A stretch of 64,000 nucleotides of DNA. Source: Burkholderiaceae bacterium (GTDB lineage Bacteria > Pseudomonadota > Gammaproteobacteria > Burkholderiales > Burkholderiaceae_C). Shown piece by piece: positions 27,589 through 36,124 of this stretch (the first letter of the stretch is position 1; the number at the start of each line of letters is the position of its first letter). The DNA lies in NCBI GenBank assembly GCA_031253795.1, contig JAIRVR010000055.1:1-64000 (forward strand). Direction: 5' to 3'. The translations under genes and the position numbers were made by a program. A model generated the notes under the pieces. The model was not told the origin of the DNA and did not search any database. It saw nothing but the letters and a program-made list of their open reading frames with translations.

Positions 27589-29178
27589 TCAGGCGGCAGC
27601 CCGGACCATGTCCACGGCCTTTTCCGCGATCATCACCGTGGGGGCGTTGGTGTTGCCGCTGACGATGCGCGGCATGACCGATGCATCGACCACGCGCAGG
27701 CCCTGCAGGCCGTGCACGCACAGCCGGGCATCGACCACGTCCATGGGCCCCGGCCCCATGCGGCAGCTGCCCACGGGGTGGTAGATGGTGTCCGCATGGC
27801 GGCGGATGAAGCCTTCGATCTGCGCGTCGCTGACGGCCTGGGCCGATGCCGCCGTCTCGCGCGCGCCCAGCCCCGCCAGCGCGGGCTGGGCCAGGATGGA
27901 GCGCATGTGCCGCACGCCGAGCACCAATCGCCGCAGGTCCTCGGGATCGGACAGAAAGGCCGGGTCCACCAGGGGCAGGGCCATGGGGTCGGCACTGGCC
28001 AGGCGCACGCTGCCCCGGCTGCGCGGCTGCAGCACGCAGGCATGGCAGGAATAGCCATGGCCCCAGACCGTCTTGCGTCCGTGGTCCACCAGCTTGCCCA
28101 CCACGAAGTGCAGCTGCAGGTCGGGTGCCACCTGGTCGGGACTGCTGCGGATGAAGCCGCCGGCCTCGGCGAAATTGGTGGTCAGCATGCCGCGGCGCTG
28201 GCTGCGCCACTGGCCCAGGGCCGCCCACAGCCGGCGCGCGCCCTCCAGCGACAGGCCGAAGCTGTCGGTCAGCGCGGCGCCATCGGCCACCAGCACCACG
28301 TCGGGGTGGTCGTGCAGCTGCGCGCCCACGCCCGGCAGGTCGTGGAGCACGGCAATGCCGTGCGAGCGCAGATGCTCCGCCGGCCCCACGCCCGACAGCA
28401 TCAGCAGCTGGGGCGACAGCAGGGCCCCTGCGCACAGCAGCACTTCGCGCCGGCAGCGCAACTGCTGCACGGCGCCGGCCTGGAAGAACTCCACGCCCAC
28501 GGCGCGACGCCCCTCGAAAAGGATGCGCAAGGCCTGGGCCCCGGTTTCCACGCGCAGATTGGAGCGCTCCCGGTGCGGGGTCACATAGGCCTTGGCGGCG
28601 TGGTGGCGCTCGCCATTGCGATGGGTGACCTGGTACAGGCCCACCCCTTCCTGGGCCGCGCCGTTGAAATCGTGGTTGTGGACATGGCCGGCCTCGACGG
28701 CAGCCCGCACAAAGGCCTGGGCCAGCGGGTTGGGGTCGCGCAGATCGGCCACGTTCAGGGGCCCGCCCTGGGCATGCCAGGCATCGGCGCCACGCTCGTT
28801 GTGCTCGGCACGCAAAAAGTAGGGCAGCACGCCCTGCCAGTCCCAGCCCGGGTTGCCCTGGGCTGCCCAGTGGTCGTAGTCGGCCGGCTGGCCACGCACA
28901 TAGACCATGGCATTGATGGCGCTGGACCCACCCAGCACCTTGCCACGCGGCTGGTGCCCCCGGCGCCCGTCCAGGCCCGGCTGGGGCACGGTGGACTGGC
29001 GCCAGGAATGCCGGCCCGAACGCGCCATCAGCGCCAGCCCCGCGGGGCAGTGGATAAGCACGCTGGAGTCGGGCGGACCGGCCTCCAGCAAGGCCACCTG
29101 CACACCCGCATCCTCACTGAGCCGGCCCGCGAGCACCGATCCCGCCGAGCCGCCGCCGATCACGATGTAGTCCTGCAT
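27589..29178 (-). CDS. GMC family FAD oxidoreductase (choline dehydrogenase-like)
   Basis: A 529-residue flavoprotein. The dinucleotide-binding motif DYIVIGGGSAGSVLAGRLSE is at the N-terminus, the GMC signature 1 region appears as GKVLGGSSAINAMVYVRG, and signature 2 as GALLSPQLLMLSGVG. The C-terminal active-site region has YHPVGSCRMG with its histidine and the closing NTNAPTVMIAEKA. The family oxidises alcohols such as choline or aliphatic alcohols; the substrate is not certain. The start at 29178 sets the FAD motif at residue 3. It ends the leftward cluster that contains a betaine-type binding protein, which fits a quaternary-amine or alcohol substrate. Confidence 0.9.
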   Translation of the reverse strand: MQDYIVIGGGSAGSVLAGRLSEDAGVQVALLEAGPPDSSVLIHCPAGLALMARSGRHSWRQSTVPQPGLDGRRGHQPRGKVLGGSSAINAMVYVRGQPADYDHWAAQGNPGWDWQGVLPYFLRAEHNERGADAWHAQGGPLNVADLRDPNPLAQAFVRAAVEAGHVHNHDFNGAAQEGVGLYQVTHRNGERHHAAKAYVTPHRERSNLRVETGAQALRILFEGRRAVGVEFFQAGAVQQLRCRREVLLCAGALLSPQLLMLSGVGPAEHLRSHGIAVLHDLPGVGAQLHDHPDVVLVADGAALTDSFGLSLEGARRLWAALGQWRSQRRGMLTTNFAEAGGFIRSSPDQVAPDLQLHFVVGKLVDHGRKTVWGHGYSCHACVLQPRSRGSVRLASADPMALPLVDPAFLSDPEDLRRLVLGVRHMRSILAQPALAGLGARETAASAQAVSDAQIEGFIRRHADTIYHPVGSCRMGPGPMDVVDARLCVHGLQGLRVVDASVMPRIVSGNTNAPTVMIAEKAVDMVRAAA

Positions 29179-29216
29179 ATCCGCCCTTGGGCAAAGCACA
29201 GCCTTGCACTGTTGCA

Positions 29217-29272
29217 GTCGCCAAGGCGGTGCGGCAAGCCCGGGCAAACCCGGTGGCGCCACGCGATCCCGC
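29217..29272. repeat. 56-base dispersed repeat, copy 1
   Basis: This segment matches 37041-37096 at 49 of 56 positions, including an uninterrupted 25-base core at 29232-29256. The core contains the small hairpin CCGGG-CAAA-CCCGG. Both copies lie in intergenic DNA and in the same orientation. Here it sits in the 132-base gap upstream of the GMC gene. Confidence 0.85.
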
Positions 29273-29310
29273 GCAGGCCGGCTGCGGCAGGGGCGGGGCC
29301 ACACCCCGGC

Positions 29311-29787
29311 CTACCGGACCTCGGCCAGGAAGCCCAGCATCACGGGCACCCTCAACGGCATGACGCCATGGCCGAGGGCCGTGCGTGCGTGACGGCCCGC
29401 ATCCCCCATGACCTCGTTGATGAGCAGGGAGCCCGCATCGAGCACGGCGGGAATGTCCGCGAAATCGCTGGTGCAGCCCACATGGCCGTCCACGCGCACG
29501 ATGCGCACCCGAGCCAGGTCCCCTGCGGCCGCCTGGCGCAGTTGGGCCAGGCCATTGAGCACACACAGGCGCACGGCCTCCCTGGCCTGGACCAGCCCGA
29601 CTTCGCGGCCCACCAGGCCAGTGCAGGCCAGCACGCCGCCCTTCCACGGCAGTTGGAACGAGGTGGTGACCATGGCTCCGATTCTTTGCCAGGGCAGGTA
29701 GGCCCCGACGGCGGGGGGTGGGTCGGGCAGCTCCAGCCCCATGGACTGCAGACGATGCTCGGGATGGAGGTGGGATTCAGGGTTCAT
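29311..29787 (-). CDS. RidA/YjgF family protein
   Basis: A 158-residue protein of the Rid superfamily, in the longer YoaB-like group with an N-terminal extension (LQSMGLELPDPPPAVGAYLPW). The fold's core is VTTSFQLPWKGGVLACTGLVGREVG and the C-terminal motif is HARTALGHGVMPLRVPVMLGFLAEV. RidA proper hydrolyses reactive enamine/imine intermediates using an arginine that is present near the C-terminus here (HARTALG). It lies between a betaine-type binding protein and a GMC oxidoreductase on the same strand, suggesting a role in detoxifying imines made by amine oxidation. Confidence 0.85.
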   Translation of the reverse strand: MNPESHLHPEHRLQSMGLELPDPPPAVGAYLPWQRIGAMVTTSFQLPWKGGVLACTGLVGREVGLVQAREAVRLCVLNGLAQLRQAAAGDLARVRIVRVDGHVGCTSDFADIPAVLDAGSLLINEVMGDAGRHARTALGHGVMPLRVPVMLGFLAEVR

Positions 29788-29823
29788 GGCAGCACTCGTG
29801 GAATGGGTACGTGAGCGGGCAGA

Positions 29824-30708
29824 TCAGCCCCAGGTGGCCACTTCGGCCGGATGGTTCCTGATCCAGCGGTCGGCCGCCTGCAGCGGATCCAGCTTTTCGC
29901 GGCTGAGCATGAAGTCCAGCTGTGCCACAGCGGCATTGCCCAGGCCCATCCTGGCCAGGCGTGCCAGCAGCTCGGGCGGTATCAGGCCGGCGGCATCGCG
30001 GCGCAGCACCAGGGTGGCGGCATCCTTGCCGCGCAGCAGCGCGTCGGGATCGGCCAGCGCGCGTATGCGGTACATGCTGTGCAGGTACTGGGGATGCCAC
30101 AGCGGAACGACCACCCAGCGCCGCTCGGCCACGGCGCGCTCGAAAGCGCCCACGCAGTCCTCCAGGCTGCCATTGCGGAACTCGTAGCCCAGGGCATCCA
30201 GCCGGTAGCGCGCCACGATCTCGCGCGAGAAGCGGCTGATGCCCGCGCCCGGGCCTATGCCCTGGATGAGCCGGGTCATGCGCTGCGCGACAGCGGGCTT
30301 CGCCAGGCCCTGCAGCGATGCGACCTCGCTCTCGGGCACATAGTCGGGAACGCCCCAGATGGTGTAGGGCTCATACAGCACGCCCAGCTTGATCAGATCC
30401 TTCTCGTAGGGCGCGACATAGGCGCCATGGCTGCCGGGCAGCCAGGCCGAGACCGCCATGTCGATCTCGCCCTTGCCCAGCATGTCGTAGATCTTCTCGT
30501 GCGGATAAGTGACCACGCTGTGCTGCACGCCAGCCTGGGTCAGCAGACTGCGCACCACGGCCGCGCTGGCCACATGGAAGGAAAGGTCGATCTGGCCCAG
30601 TTTCAGCGCGCGTGAATCCGTACGGGCAGCGCAGGCTGCGCCCACAAGGCCTGCGGCGGTCACCAGGCTGCTGCCGATCAGGCGGCGTCGATGCAAGGAA
30701 TGGGACAT
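29824..30708 (-). CDS. Glycine betaine/proline-type ABC transporter substrate-binding protein
   Basis: A 294-residue OpuAC-type periplasmic binding protein. The twin-arginine-like start HRRRLIGSSLVTAAGLVGAACA ends in a likely lipobox (VGAAC). The domain has the family's IDLSFHVASAAVVRSLLTQAG, EIDMAVSAWLPGSHGAY and YEPYTIWGVPDYVPES segments, with tryptophans able to box a quaternary amine. No betaine permease or ATPase gene is adjacent; the transporter genes upstream are of the Liv type. The ATG at 30708 follows a GGAG site. Confidence 0.85.
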   Translation of the reverse strand: MSHSLHRRRLIGSSLVTAAGLVGAACAARTDSRALKLGQIDLSFHVASAAVVRSLLTQAGVQHSVVTYPHEKIYDMLGKGEIDMAVSAWLPGSHGAYVAPYEKDLIKLGVLYEPYTIWGVPDYVPESEVASLQGLAKPAVAQRMTRLIQGIGPGAGISRFSREIVARYRLDALGYEFRNGSLEDCVGAFERAVAERRWVVVPLWHPQYLHSMYRIRALADPDALLRGKDAATLVLRRDAAGLIPPELLARLARMGLGNAAVAQLDFMLSREKLDPLQAADRWIRNHPAEVATWG

Positions 30709-30781
30709 GGAAAATCTCCGGGGGGTTGGAAAAATGGGGGAGTGCAGGCCATGGTCGGGGTCAGGGCTGGATGCCGGCGCC

Positions 30782-31498
30782 TCAGGCCGCCAACCCCAGG
30801 CCCAGGTGGCGCTGGTGGGCAGCATGGTCCTGCGCGAACTCCTGTGCGCCGGCCTCGTGCACCAGCCGCCCGCCCACCATCACGGCCACGCGGTCTGCCA
30901 CCTGCACGGCCAGGCGCAAGTTCTGCTCTACCAACAGCAAGGCCATGCCCTCTTCGCGGTGCAACTGGCACATCAGTGCCGCCAACTGTTCGACGACCAG
31001 GGGTGACAGGCCTTCGGAGGGCTCGTCCAGCAGCAGCAAGGACGGATTGCGCAGCAGGGCGCGGCCAATGGCCAGCATTTGCTGCTCGCCGCCCGACAGC
31101 TGCGTGCCGCCGTTGCGCCGCCGCTCTGCCAGGCGCGGAAATGCCTGGTACACCCTCTCCACCGTCCAGGGTCCCTGGCTGCTTTTCTGGGCCAGGCGCA
31201 GGTGCTCATGCACCGTGAGCGAGGCAAAGCACTGCCGGCCCTGGGGCACGATGGCCACGCCCAGGCGCTCCACGCAATGGGCCGGCAGGCCCGCTGCCTG
31301 CCGGCCCCGGACCCGATAGTCACCCTCGGCCCCGGGCACCAGACCCATCAGGGCGCGGCACAACGTGGTCTTGCCCACGCCATTGCGGCCCACCACGGCC
31401 AGGCAGCCGCGTTCCAGCGACAGGTCCACGCCGTGCAATATCTGCGTGCGCCCCAGGCTGGCGGTGAGTCCGCTCAATCGCAGGACGGGTTCAGCCAT
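30782..31498 (-). CDS. livF: Branched-chain amino acid-type ABC transporter ATPase LivF
   Basis: A 238-residue ATPase of the LivF class. Walker A is GRNGVGKTT, the signature is LSGGEQQ and Walker B is LLLLDEPSEG. The Q-loop region reads VPQGRQCFASLTVHEHL, typical of LivF. Its start at 31498 overlaps the livG stop by eight bases. It is the last Liv gene of the cluster, 73 bases before the betaine-type binding protein gene. Confidence 0.92.
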   Translation of the reverse strand: MAEPVLRLSGLTASLGRTQILHGVDLSLERGCLAVVGRNGVGKTTLCRALMGLVPGAEGDYRVRGRQAAGLPAHCVERLGVAIVPQGRQCFASLTVHEHLRLAQKSSQGPWTVERVYQAFPRLAERRRNGGTQLSGGEQQMLAIGRALLRNPSLLLLDEPSEGLSPLVVEQLAALMCQLHREEGMALLLVEQNLRLAVQVADRVAVMVGGRLVHEAGAQEFAQDHAAHQRHLGLGLAA

Positions 31499-32300
31499 GG
31501 CCACCGCCTCCGAGATAGATGGCCTGCACGGCCGGATCTGCGCGCACCTGCGCCGGCGTGCCTTCGGCCACGATGCGCCCATCGCGCATCACGGTGACGC
31601 GGTCGGCCAACGCCAGAGCCACATCCATGTCGTGTTCGATCATCAACAGCGTCAGCGACCGCGGCAGGGCACGCAGGCTGGCGATCAGGGCCGGGCGCTC
31701 CGCCGGGGAGAGCCCGGCCGCAGGCTCGTCCAGAAGCAGCAGGCGCGGCTGCTGGGCCAGGGCCATGGCGATTTCCAGTTGCCGGCGCTGGCCATGGGAG
31801 AGCAGGCCGGCGCTGGAGTCCAGCAGCGCGCCCAGCCCCCCTGCCCGGGCCTGGGCCACGGCAGCCAGCACGGCCCCGTCCCCGCCCTTCAGCGGCCACA
31901 TGCCCCACTGGCGGCCACGCGCACCCAGCACGGCCAGGACCAGGTTGTCCCGCACGCTCAGGGTCTCCAGCAGGGCCGACGACTGGTAGGTTCTTGCCAC
32001 GCCCAGCCGCGCGCGCTGGTGGGGCGCCAGACCGGCCAGCGGCCGGCCCATCCATTCGATCAGGCCTTGCGTGGGCTGCAGCTCGCCCGCGATCAGGTTG
32101 AACAACGTGGTCTTGCCCGCGCCATTCGTGCCCAGCAGCACGCGGCGCTCGCCTTGGGCCACCTCCAGATCGATGCCGGCCAGCGCCTGCACGGCGCCGA
32201 AGCGCATGGCCAGGGCCCGCAGCCGCAGGCCCTGACCGCACATCCCGGGCGCCCGAGGCAGGTTCGCCGGCAGGGGTGGTGATGCGGAGTTGAAGTTCAC
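31491..32300 (-). CDS. livG: Branched-chain amino acid-type ABC transporter ATPase LivG
   Basis: A 269-residue ATPase of the LivG class. Walker A is GTNGAGKTT, the signature region is LLSHGQRRQLEIAMAL and Walker B is LLLLDEPAAGLSP. The conserved GVARTYQSSALLETLSVRDNL is LivG-like. I chose the GTG at 32300 because the ribosome site GAAGGGG, which overlaps the livK stop, sits just before it. The gene overlaps livF. Confidence 0.9.
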   Translation of the reverse strand: MNFNSASPPLPANLPRAPGMCGQGLRLRALAMRFGAVQALAGIDLEVAQGERRVLLGTNGAGKTTLFNLIAGELQPTQGLIEWMGRPLAGLAPHQRARLGVARTYQSSALLETLSVRDNLVLAVLGARGRQWGMWPLKGGDGAVLAAVAQARAGGLGALLDSSAGLLSHGQRRQLEIAMALAQQPRLLLLDEPAAGLSPAERPALIASLRALPRSLTLLMIEHDMDVALALADRVTVMRDGRIVAEGTPAQVRADPAVQAIYLGGGGHG

Positions 32301-32310
32301 GGCAACCCCT

Positions 32311-33603
32311 TCAGGCGCCCGGCCCGCAGGGCGGGTTGGTTCGCGACACCGGCCCCTGCGCCACAAAGGCTTCGCGTGGCGTGCCCAGGGAGGCATTGAC
32401 CTGGCTGACGACCTTGACCACCTTGTTGTAGAGGCTGCCATCCGGTCTGCGCGCCACCTCGGTCACGAAGATGTCGGCAATGGCCTGGCGGTTCTGGTCC
32501 AGGCGGATATCGCCCGTGGGCGTCTTGAAGCGCAGCTGCGCCAGCGCCGCCTTGAACCGGCCCTGGTCGCCGCTGACATCGCCACCGGCCTGCTGCAGAC
32601 CCAGCAAGGCGGCCTTCATGCTGACGTAGTAGCCGTGGGCCATGCTGGATGGCACGGGCAGGCCATCGGGAAAGCGCGCGCGGTAGGCCTTGACGAAGGC
32701 CAGCCATTCGGGCGCGTCATGGTCGTCGGCCGTGGAGCTGGCCGAGGGAATGCCCACCACATGCCGCTGGAACGGCCCCTTGCTGCTGAGGACCGCCGAG
32801 TCCACCGTGATGGAGCCACCGATCAGCGGCGCCTGGCCACCGCTTTGCACATACTGGTTGAGAAAGTTCACCGCATCGGCTCCGCCCAGCACGGTGAAGA
32901 CGGCATCGGCCTGCGGCGGAATCCTGGCGATCACCGAGGCATAGTCCTTGGTGCCCAGGGGCACCCACAGCCTCTGCGCGATCCGGCCGCCGCGCGCGCA
33001 GAATTCGGTGATGAAGCCAGCCACCTGGGCATAGGGAAAGGAATAGTCCTCGGCCACCACGGCCACGTTGCGGTAGTTCTTGACCTCGTAGGCATAGGAG
33101 CCCAGGCCGGCGACCAGTTGCACGCCGTCCACGCGGAAGCTGAAGAAATTGGGCGCAGGGTTGCGCAGCGTCGTGTCCTGGGCGGCTCCCGTGCCATTGA
33201 TGAAGGTCTTGCGCGGCACGGTCCTGGCGTATTCCTTGATCGCCAGGCCCTCGCCACCCGACAGCGGTCCCACCACCAGGTCCACCTGGTCCTGCTCGAC
33301 CAGCTTGCGCGCCTTCTGCACGGCCAGGTCGGGCGTGGCGTTCGTGCCTTCCCGCACGATGACCAGCTTCTTGCCCGCCACGCTGCCGTTGAACTCGGCC
33401 ACCGCCATGTCGATGCCACGCGCCGCATCCTGGCCCAGGCTGGCCAGGGCGCCTTCGGTGACATACAGCACGCCGATGCGCAAGGTGTCGGCCTGCTGGC
33501 CCGAGGCCGGCAGCACCGCGGCCAGGGTCAGAACGCCGACGGCGAAGGGTCGGCACCCAGGCCGGATGCGATGCGGGCGATGGAATGATGCACTCATGGT
33601 CAT
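32311..33603 (-). CDS. livK: Branched-chain amino acid-type ABC transporter substrate-binding protein
   Basis: A 430-residue type-I periplasmic binding protein with a signal peptide (CRPFAVGVLTLAAVLPASGQQ). The mature part shows the LivJ/K fold: TLRIGVLYVTEGALASLGQDAARGIDMAV, then VVGPLSGGEGLAIKEYA and NFFSFRVDGVQ. It is longer than the classical leucine binding protein, as in the subfamily that serves aromatic acids, amides or urea-like solutes, so the ligand is unknown. ATGs at 33603 and 33597 are both possible, after AAGGAG. It overlaps the livM stop by four bases. Confidence 0.88.
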   Translation of the reverse strand: MTMSASFHRPHRIRPGCRPFAVGVLTLAAVLPASGQQADTLRIGVLYVTEGALASLGQDAARGIDMAVAEFNGSVAGKKLVIVREGTNATPDLAVQKARKLVEQDQVDLVVGPLSGGEGLAIKEYARTVPRKTFINGTGAAQDTTLRNPAPNFFSFRVDGVQLVAGLGSYAYEVKNYRNVAVVAEDYSFPYAQVAGFITEFCARGGRIAQRLWVPLGTKDYASVIARIPPQADAVFTVLGGADAVNFLNQYVQSGGQAPLIGGSITVDSAVLSSKGPFQRHVVGIPSASSTADDHDAPEWLAFVKAYRARFPDGLPVPSSMAHGYYVSMKAALLGLQQAGGDVSGDQGRFKAALAQLRFKTPTGDIRLDQNRQAIADIFVTEVARRPDGSLYNKVVKVVSQVNASLGTPREAFVAQGPVSRTNPPCGPGA

Positions 33604-34625
33604 GTCTCCTTGGGGTGAATCGAAGGGGAATCGAGCGGGGGTTCAGGCAGTGCCGGGCCAGACCTGCGGCACCACTGGCGCCAGTGGCGCCAGCGCGATG
33701 CCAGCCCGACCAGGCCGCCCGGCGAGGCCAACACGATGAACACAAAGACCATGCCCACCAGGGTGTTGAAGCGTTCGACGCCGACGAATTCGCCGGCAAA
33801 GGTGTTGAGCAGCACATAGGCCAGGGCACCGACAAAGGCGCCCACGGGATGGCCCAGGCCGCCGATCACGCCCATGATCAGCACTGCGTTGAGCATGCCC
33901 AGGCCCACGGTGCTGGGCGAGATGCGCTCGTTGAACCAGGTGTAGAGCACGCCGCCGGTTCCCGCAGGCAGGGCCGCCAGAGCAAAGGCGGCCACGCGGT
34001 GACGCGCCGTGTCGAAACCCAGCGCCCGGGCCTTGGCCGGGTGGTCGCGCAGGGCCTGCAGCACCAGGCCGAAAGGCGATTGCGCCAGGCCGCGCACGGC
34101 GGCGTACGCGGCCAGCGACAGCAGCAGGCAGATGGCATAGAACAGCGCCGGCTCACGGACCGACACGCCGGCGATGCGGGGCGCGGCCACCCCCGATATG
34201 CCGTCGAAGGCATTGAACACCGCGGTGTTTTGCTGCACGAAGTAAAAAAAGCCCATGCCCAGCGCCAGGGTCAGCATCAGCAGGTAAATGCCAGCACTGC
34301 GCACGGCGATGGCGCCGATGACCGTGCCGGCGGTCAGGGCCGCCGCCAGGGCTGCGGCCAGGGACAGCAGGGGTGGCAGGACCTGGCCCATGCCCACGGC
34401 GTTGGCGCTGGTCAGCGCAAGCGCATAGCCTGCGCAGCCGGCCACCGTCATCTGCGCCATGGACACCATGCCGCCCAGGCCGGCAAGAAAGTTCAGGCTC
34501 AGCACGACCAGGCCCAGGGCAAGGGCCTGGCCCATTACATTGGCCAGCCAGAAATCGCTGGCCCACAGGGGCAGGCTGGCGAGCACGGCCACTGTGGCAA
34601 TGGTGGTTCGGCGCTGCGGGCTCAT
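33600..34625 (-). CDS. livM: Branched-chain amino acid-type ABC transporter permease LivM
   Basis: A 341-residue inner-membrane permease with eight or more hydrophobic helices. The LivM EAA-like loop reads FGLVLQALRDHPAKARALGFDTARHRVAAFALAA. Other conserved parts are SLNFLAGLGGMVSMAQ and the NAVLIMGVIGGLGHPVGAFVG segment. The start at 34625 overlaps livH by four bases. The tail is basic and proline-rich. Confidence 0.92.
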   Translation of the reverse strand: MSPQRRTTIATVAVLASLPLWASDFWLANVMGQALALGLVVLSLNFLAGLGGMVSMAQMTVAGCAGYALALTSANAVGMGQVLPPLLSLAAALAAALTAGTVIGAIAVRSAGIYLLMLTLALGMGFFYFVQQNTAVFNAFDGISGVAAPRIAGVSVREPALFYAICLLLSLAAYAAVRGLAQSPFGLVLQALRDHPAKARALGFDTARHRVAAFALAALPAGTGGVLYTWFNERISPSTVGLGMLNAVLIMGVIGGLGHPVGAFVGALAYVLLNTFAGEFVGVERFNTLVGMVFVFIVLASPGGLVGLASRWRHWRQWCRRSGPALPEPPLDSPSIHPKET

Positions 34626-35482
34626 GCCACTCTCCCCATCAGGCCCTGGGGGCGAATCACCAGCACCGCCACCATCACGGCATAAATGGCAGCAATCGAG
34701 TAATGCGGAAAGTACAGCTGCCCCACCTGCTCCAGCAGGCCCACGATCAGCGCACCAGCGGCGGCTCCCGCCAGGCTGCCCATGCCACCGACGATGGTGA
34801 CCACCAGGGAGGCCAGCAGGTAGCGCGAATCCTCGCCCGGCGATATGGACAGGGCCGTGCCCCCCACCACCCCGGCCAGGCCGGCCAGGGCCGCGCCGGC
34901 CGCGGCCACCAGCAGGAACAGCCGGGCCGGGTCCACGCCCAGAGCCGCCAGCATTTCGCGGTTGTCCACCCCTGCCCGGATGGCCATGCCCAGGCGCGTG
35001 AAGGCCAGGACCATGGCCAGCGCCAGGCCTACCCCCAGGGCGATGCCGATGACCACCAGCCTGAATGCGGGATAGCGGCCGACCCAGGGGAGTTGCACGC
35101 CCTGCTGCATCCATTCGGGCGGCGTGAACTGGTAGGCCAGCCCGCCAAATCCGGCCAGCAGCAGATCGGCCGCGACGATGGAAACGCCGATGGTCAGCAG
35201 CGCCTGGCGCAGGTCCTGGCCACGCAGCCGGTCCAGCAGGGCGCTTTGCATCAAGGCCCCCGCCAGGGCGGCGCTGGCACTGCCGGCCAGCACGGCCAGG
35301 GTCCAGGACCCCGTGGCCTCACCGGCCTGCCAGCCCACATAGCCGCCGACCATGAACAGCGAGCCATGCGCAAGATTGATGGAGCGCATCAACCCGAAAA
35401 TCAGGGTGAAGCCCGAGGCCACAATGAAGTAAAGGGCTGCCACGGAAAGGCCGTTGAGCAGGGACAGCAGAGCCAAGCGCAT
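34622..35482 (-). CDS. livH: Branched-chain amino acid-type ABC transporter permease LivH
   Basis: A 286-residue permease of the LivH class. The start LLSLLNGLSVAALYFIVASGFTLIFGLMRSINLAHGSL is the family hallmark. The cytoplasmic coupling loop is RLGMAIRAGVDNREMLAALGVD. About eight membrane helices are visible. It is the first transporter gene of the cluster, 28 bases after the VOC protein gene, and overlaps livM, so all five Liv genes form one unit. Confidence 0.93.
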   Translation of the reverse strand: MRLALLSLLNGLSVAALYFIVASGFTLIFGLMRSINLAHGSLFMVGGYVGWQAGEATGSWTLAVLAGSASAALAGALMQSALLDRLRGQDLRQALLTIGVSIVAADLLLAGFGGLAYQFTPPEWMQQGVQLPWVGRYPAFRLVVIGIALGVGLALAMVLAFTRLGMAIRAGVDNREMLAALGVDPARLFLLVAAAGAALAGLAGVVGGTALSISPGEDSRYLLASLVVTIVGGMGSLAGAAAGALIVGLLEQVGQLYFPHYSIAAIYAVMVAVLVIRPQGLMGRVA

Positions 35483-35510
35483 GGGTTCGCTCCAGGTCAG
35501 GGTCTGCGGG

Positions 35511-35975
35511 TCAGGACGCCGAACCGGCCGGGGTGGCCAGGCCTTCGGCGTCCACGGTCCACGAAGCCTGCTCGGCCGCGGGAAAAATGCACTCGATGCG
35601 CACACCGTTGGGATCGGCGACGAAGAGCTGGTGCTCGCTCAATGCCGGCACCGTGCGCCGCTCGTAGGCCACGCCCAGGGCAGCCAGGCGTTGCTCGAAG
35701 GCGGGCAGACCGGTACAGCGGAACGTGATGTGATCCACGCAGCCTGCGCCCTCGCCCACAGGGCGCGCGCCCAGATAGCGCGTCAGCGCAGCGTCCGCAG
35801 GGTCAAAGCCCGCCAGGTGCAGCAGCGGCCGGCCCTGGGCATACAGCCATGCACCGGGAAAGGCAAAGGCCGGCCGCGCACCGCTGGTCAGGCCGATGAC
35901 CTGCTCGTAGAAGGCCCGGGTTTGGGCAAGGCGCGAAGTGCGCAGCGTGAAATGGTCAAGGTGTTGGACTTGCAT
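35511..35975 (-). CDS. VOC (glyoxalase/bleomycin-resistance/dioxygenase) family protein
   Basis: A 154-residue vicinal-oxygen-chelate protein made of two paired beta-alpha-beta-beta-beta units. Metal-ligand positions appear as the histidines in QHLDHFTL and CVDHITFRC and the glutamate in VRIECIFP. Members act as lyases, isomerases or ring-cleaving dioxygenases; the substrate cannot be told. It heads the leftward Liv cluster and has an IclR-type palindrome 75-95 bases upstream, so it probably modifies the compound imported by the transporter. Confidence 0.85.
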   Translation of the reverse strand: MQVQHLDHFTLRTSRLAQTRAFYEQVIGLTSGARPAFAFPGAWLYAQGRPLLHLAGFDPADAALTRYLGARPVGEGAGCVDHITFRCTGLPAFEQRLAALGVAYERRTVPALSEHQLFVADPNGVRIECIFPAAEQASWTVDAEGLATPAGSAS

Positions 35976-36049
35976 GCCGTCTCCTGTGCACCGTCAGGCA
36001 GGTGCGTGGAGCGGACTTTATTCAGACCACAAGTGATCAATAAGCCACC

Positions 36050-36070
36050 AAGTTGACCATTTATCAACTT
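36050..36070. promoter_or_regulatory. Probable IclR-type operator upstream of the VOC-Liv cluster
   Basis: AAGTTGA and TCAACTT are perfect seven-base arms around CCATTTA. Nearly the same sequence occurs at 36975-36995 on the other side of the iclR-type gene; 17 of 21 positions match. Shared palindromes flanking a regulator gene are the usual mark of its binding sites. Confidence 0.65.
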
Positions 36071-36124
36071 TAAGGGAAAGCACCGAGGAATCTCCGGCCG
36101 CCCGCTGCGACCGACTGCCCGCCC

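Noticed and set aside
24464-28435. A 1323-codon leftward open frame opposite the cyclic-di-GMP and amn genes
   Set aside because: It mirrors genuine GGDEF, EAL and amn coding regions; the peptide is low-complexity (G, A, Q, H rich) and results from high GC at third positions.
29824-30708. Choline sensing or a complete betaine ABC transporter
   Set aside because: Only the binding protein is present. The neighbouring permeases and ATPases are of the Liv class, so a complete betaine transporter cannot be claimed.
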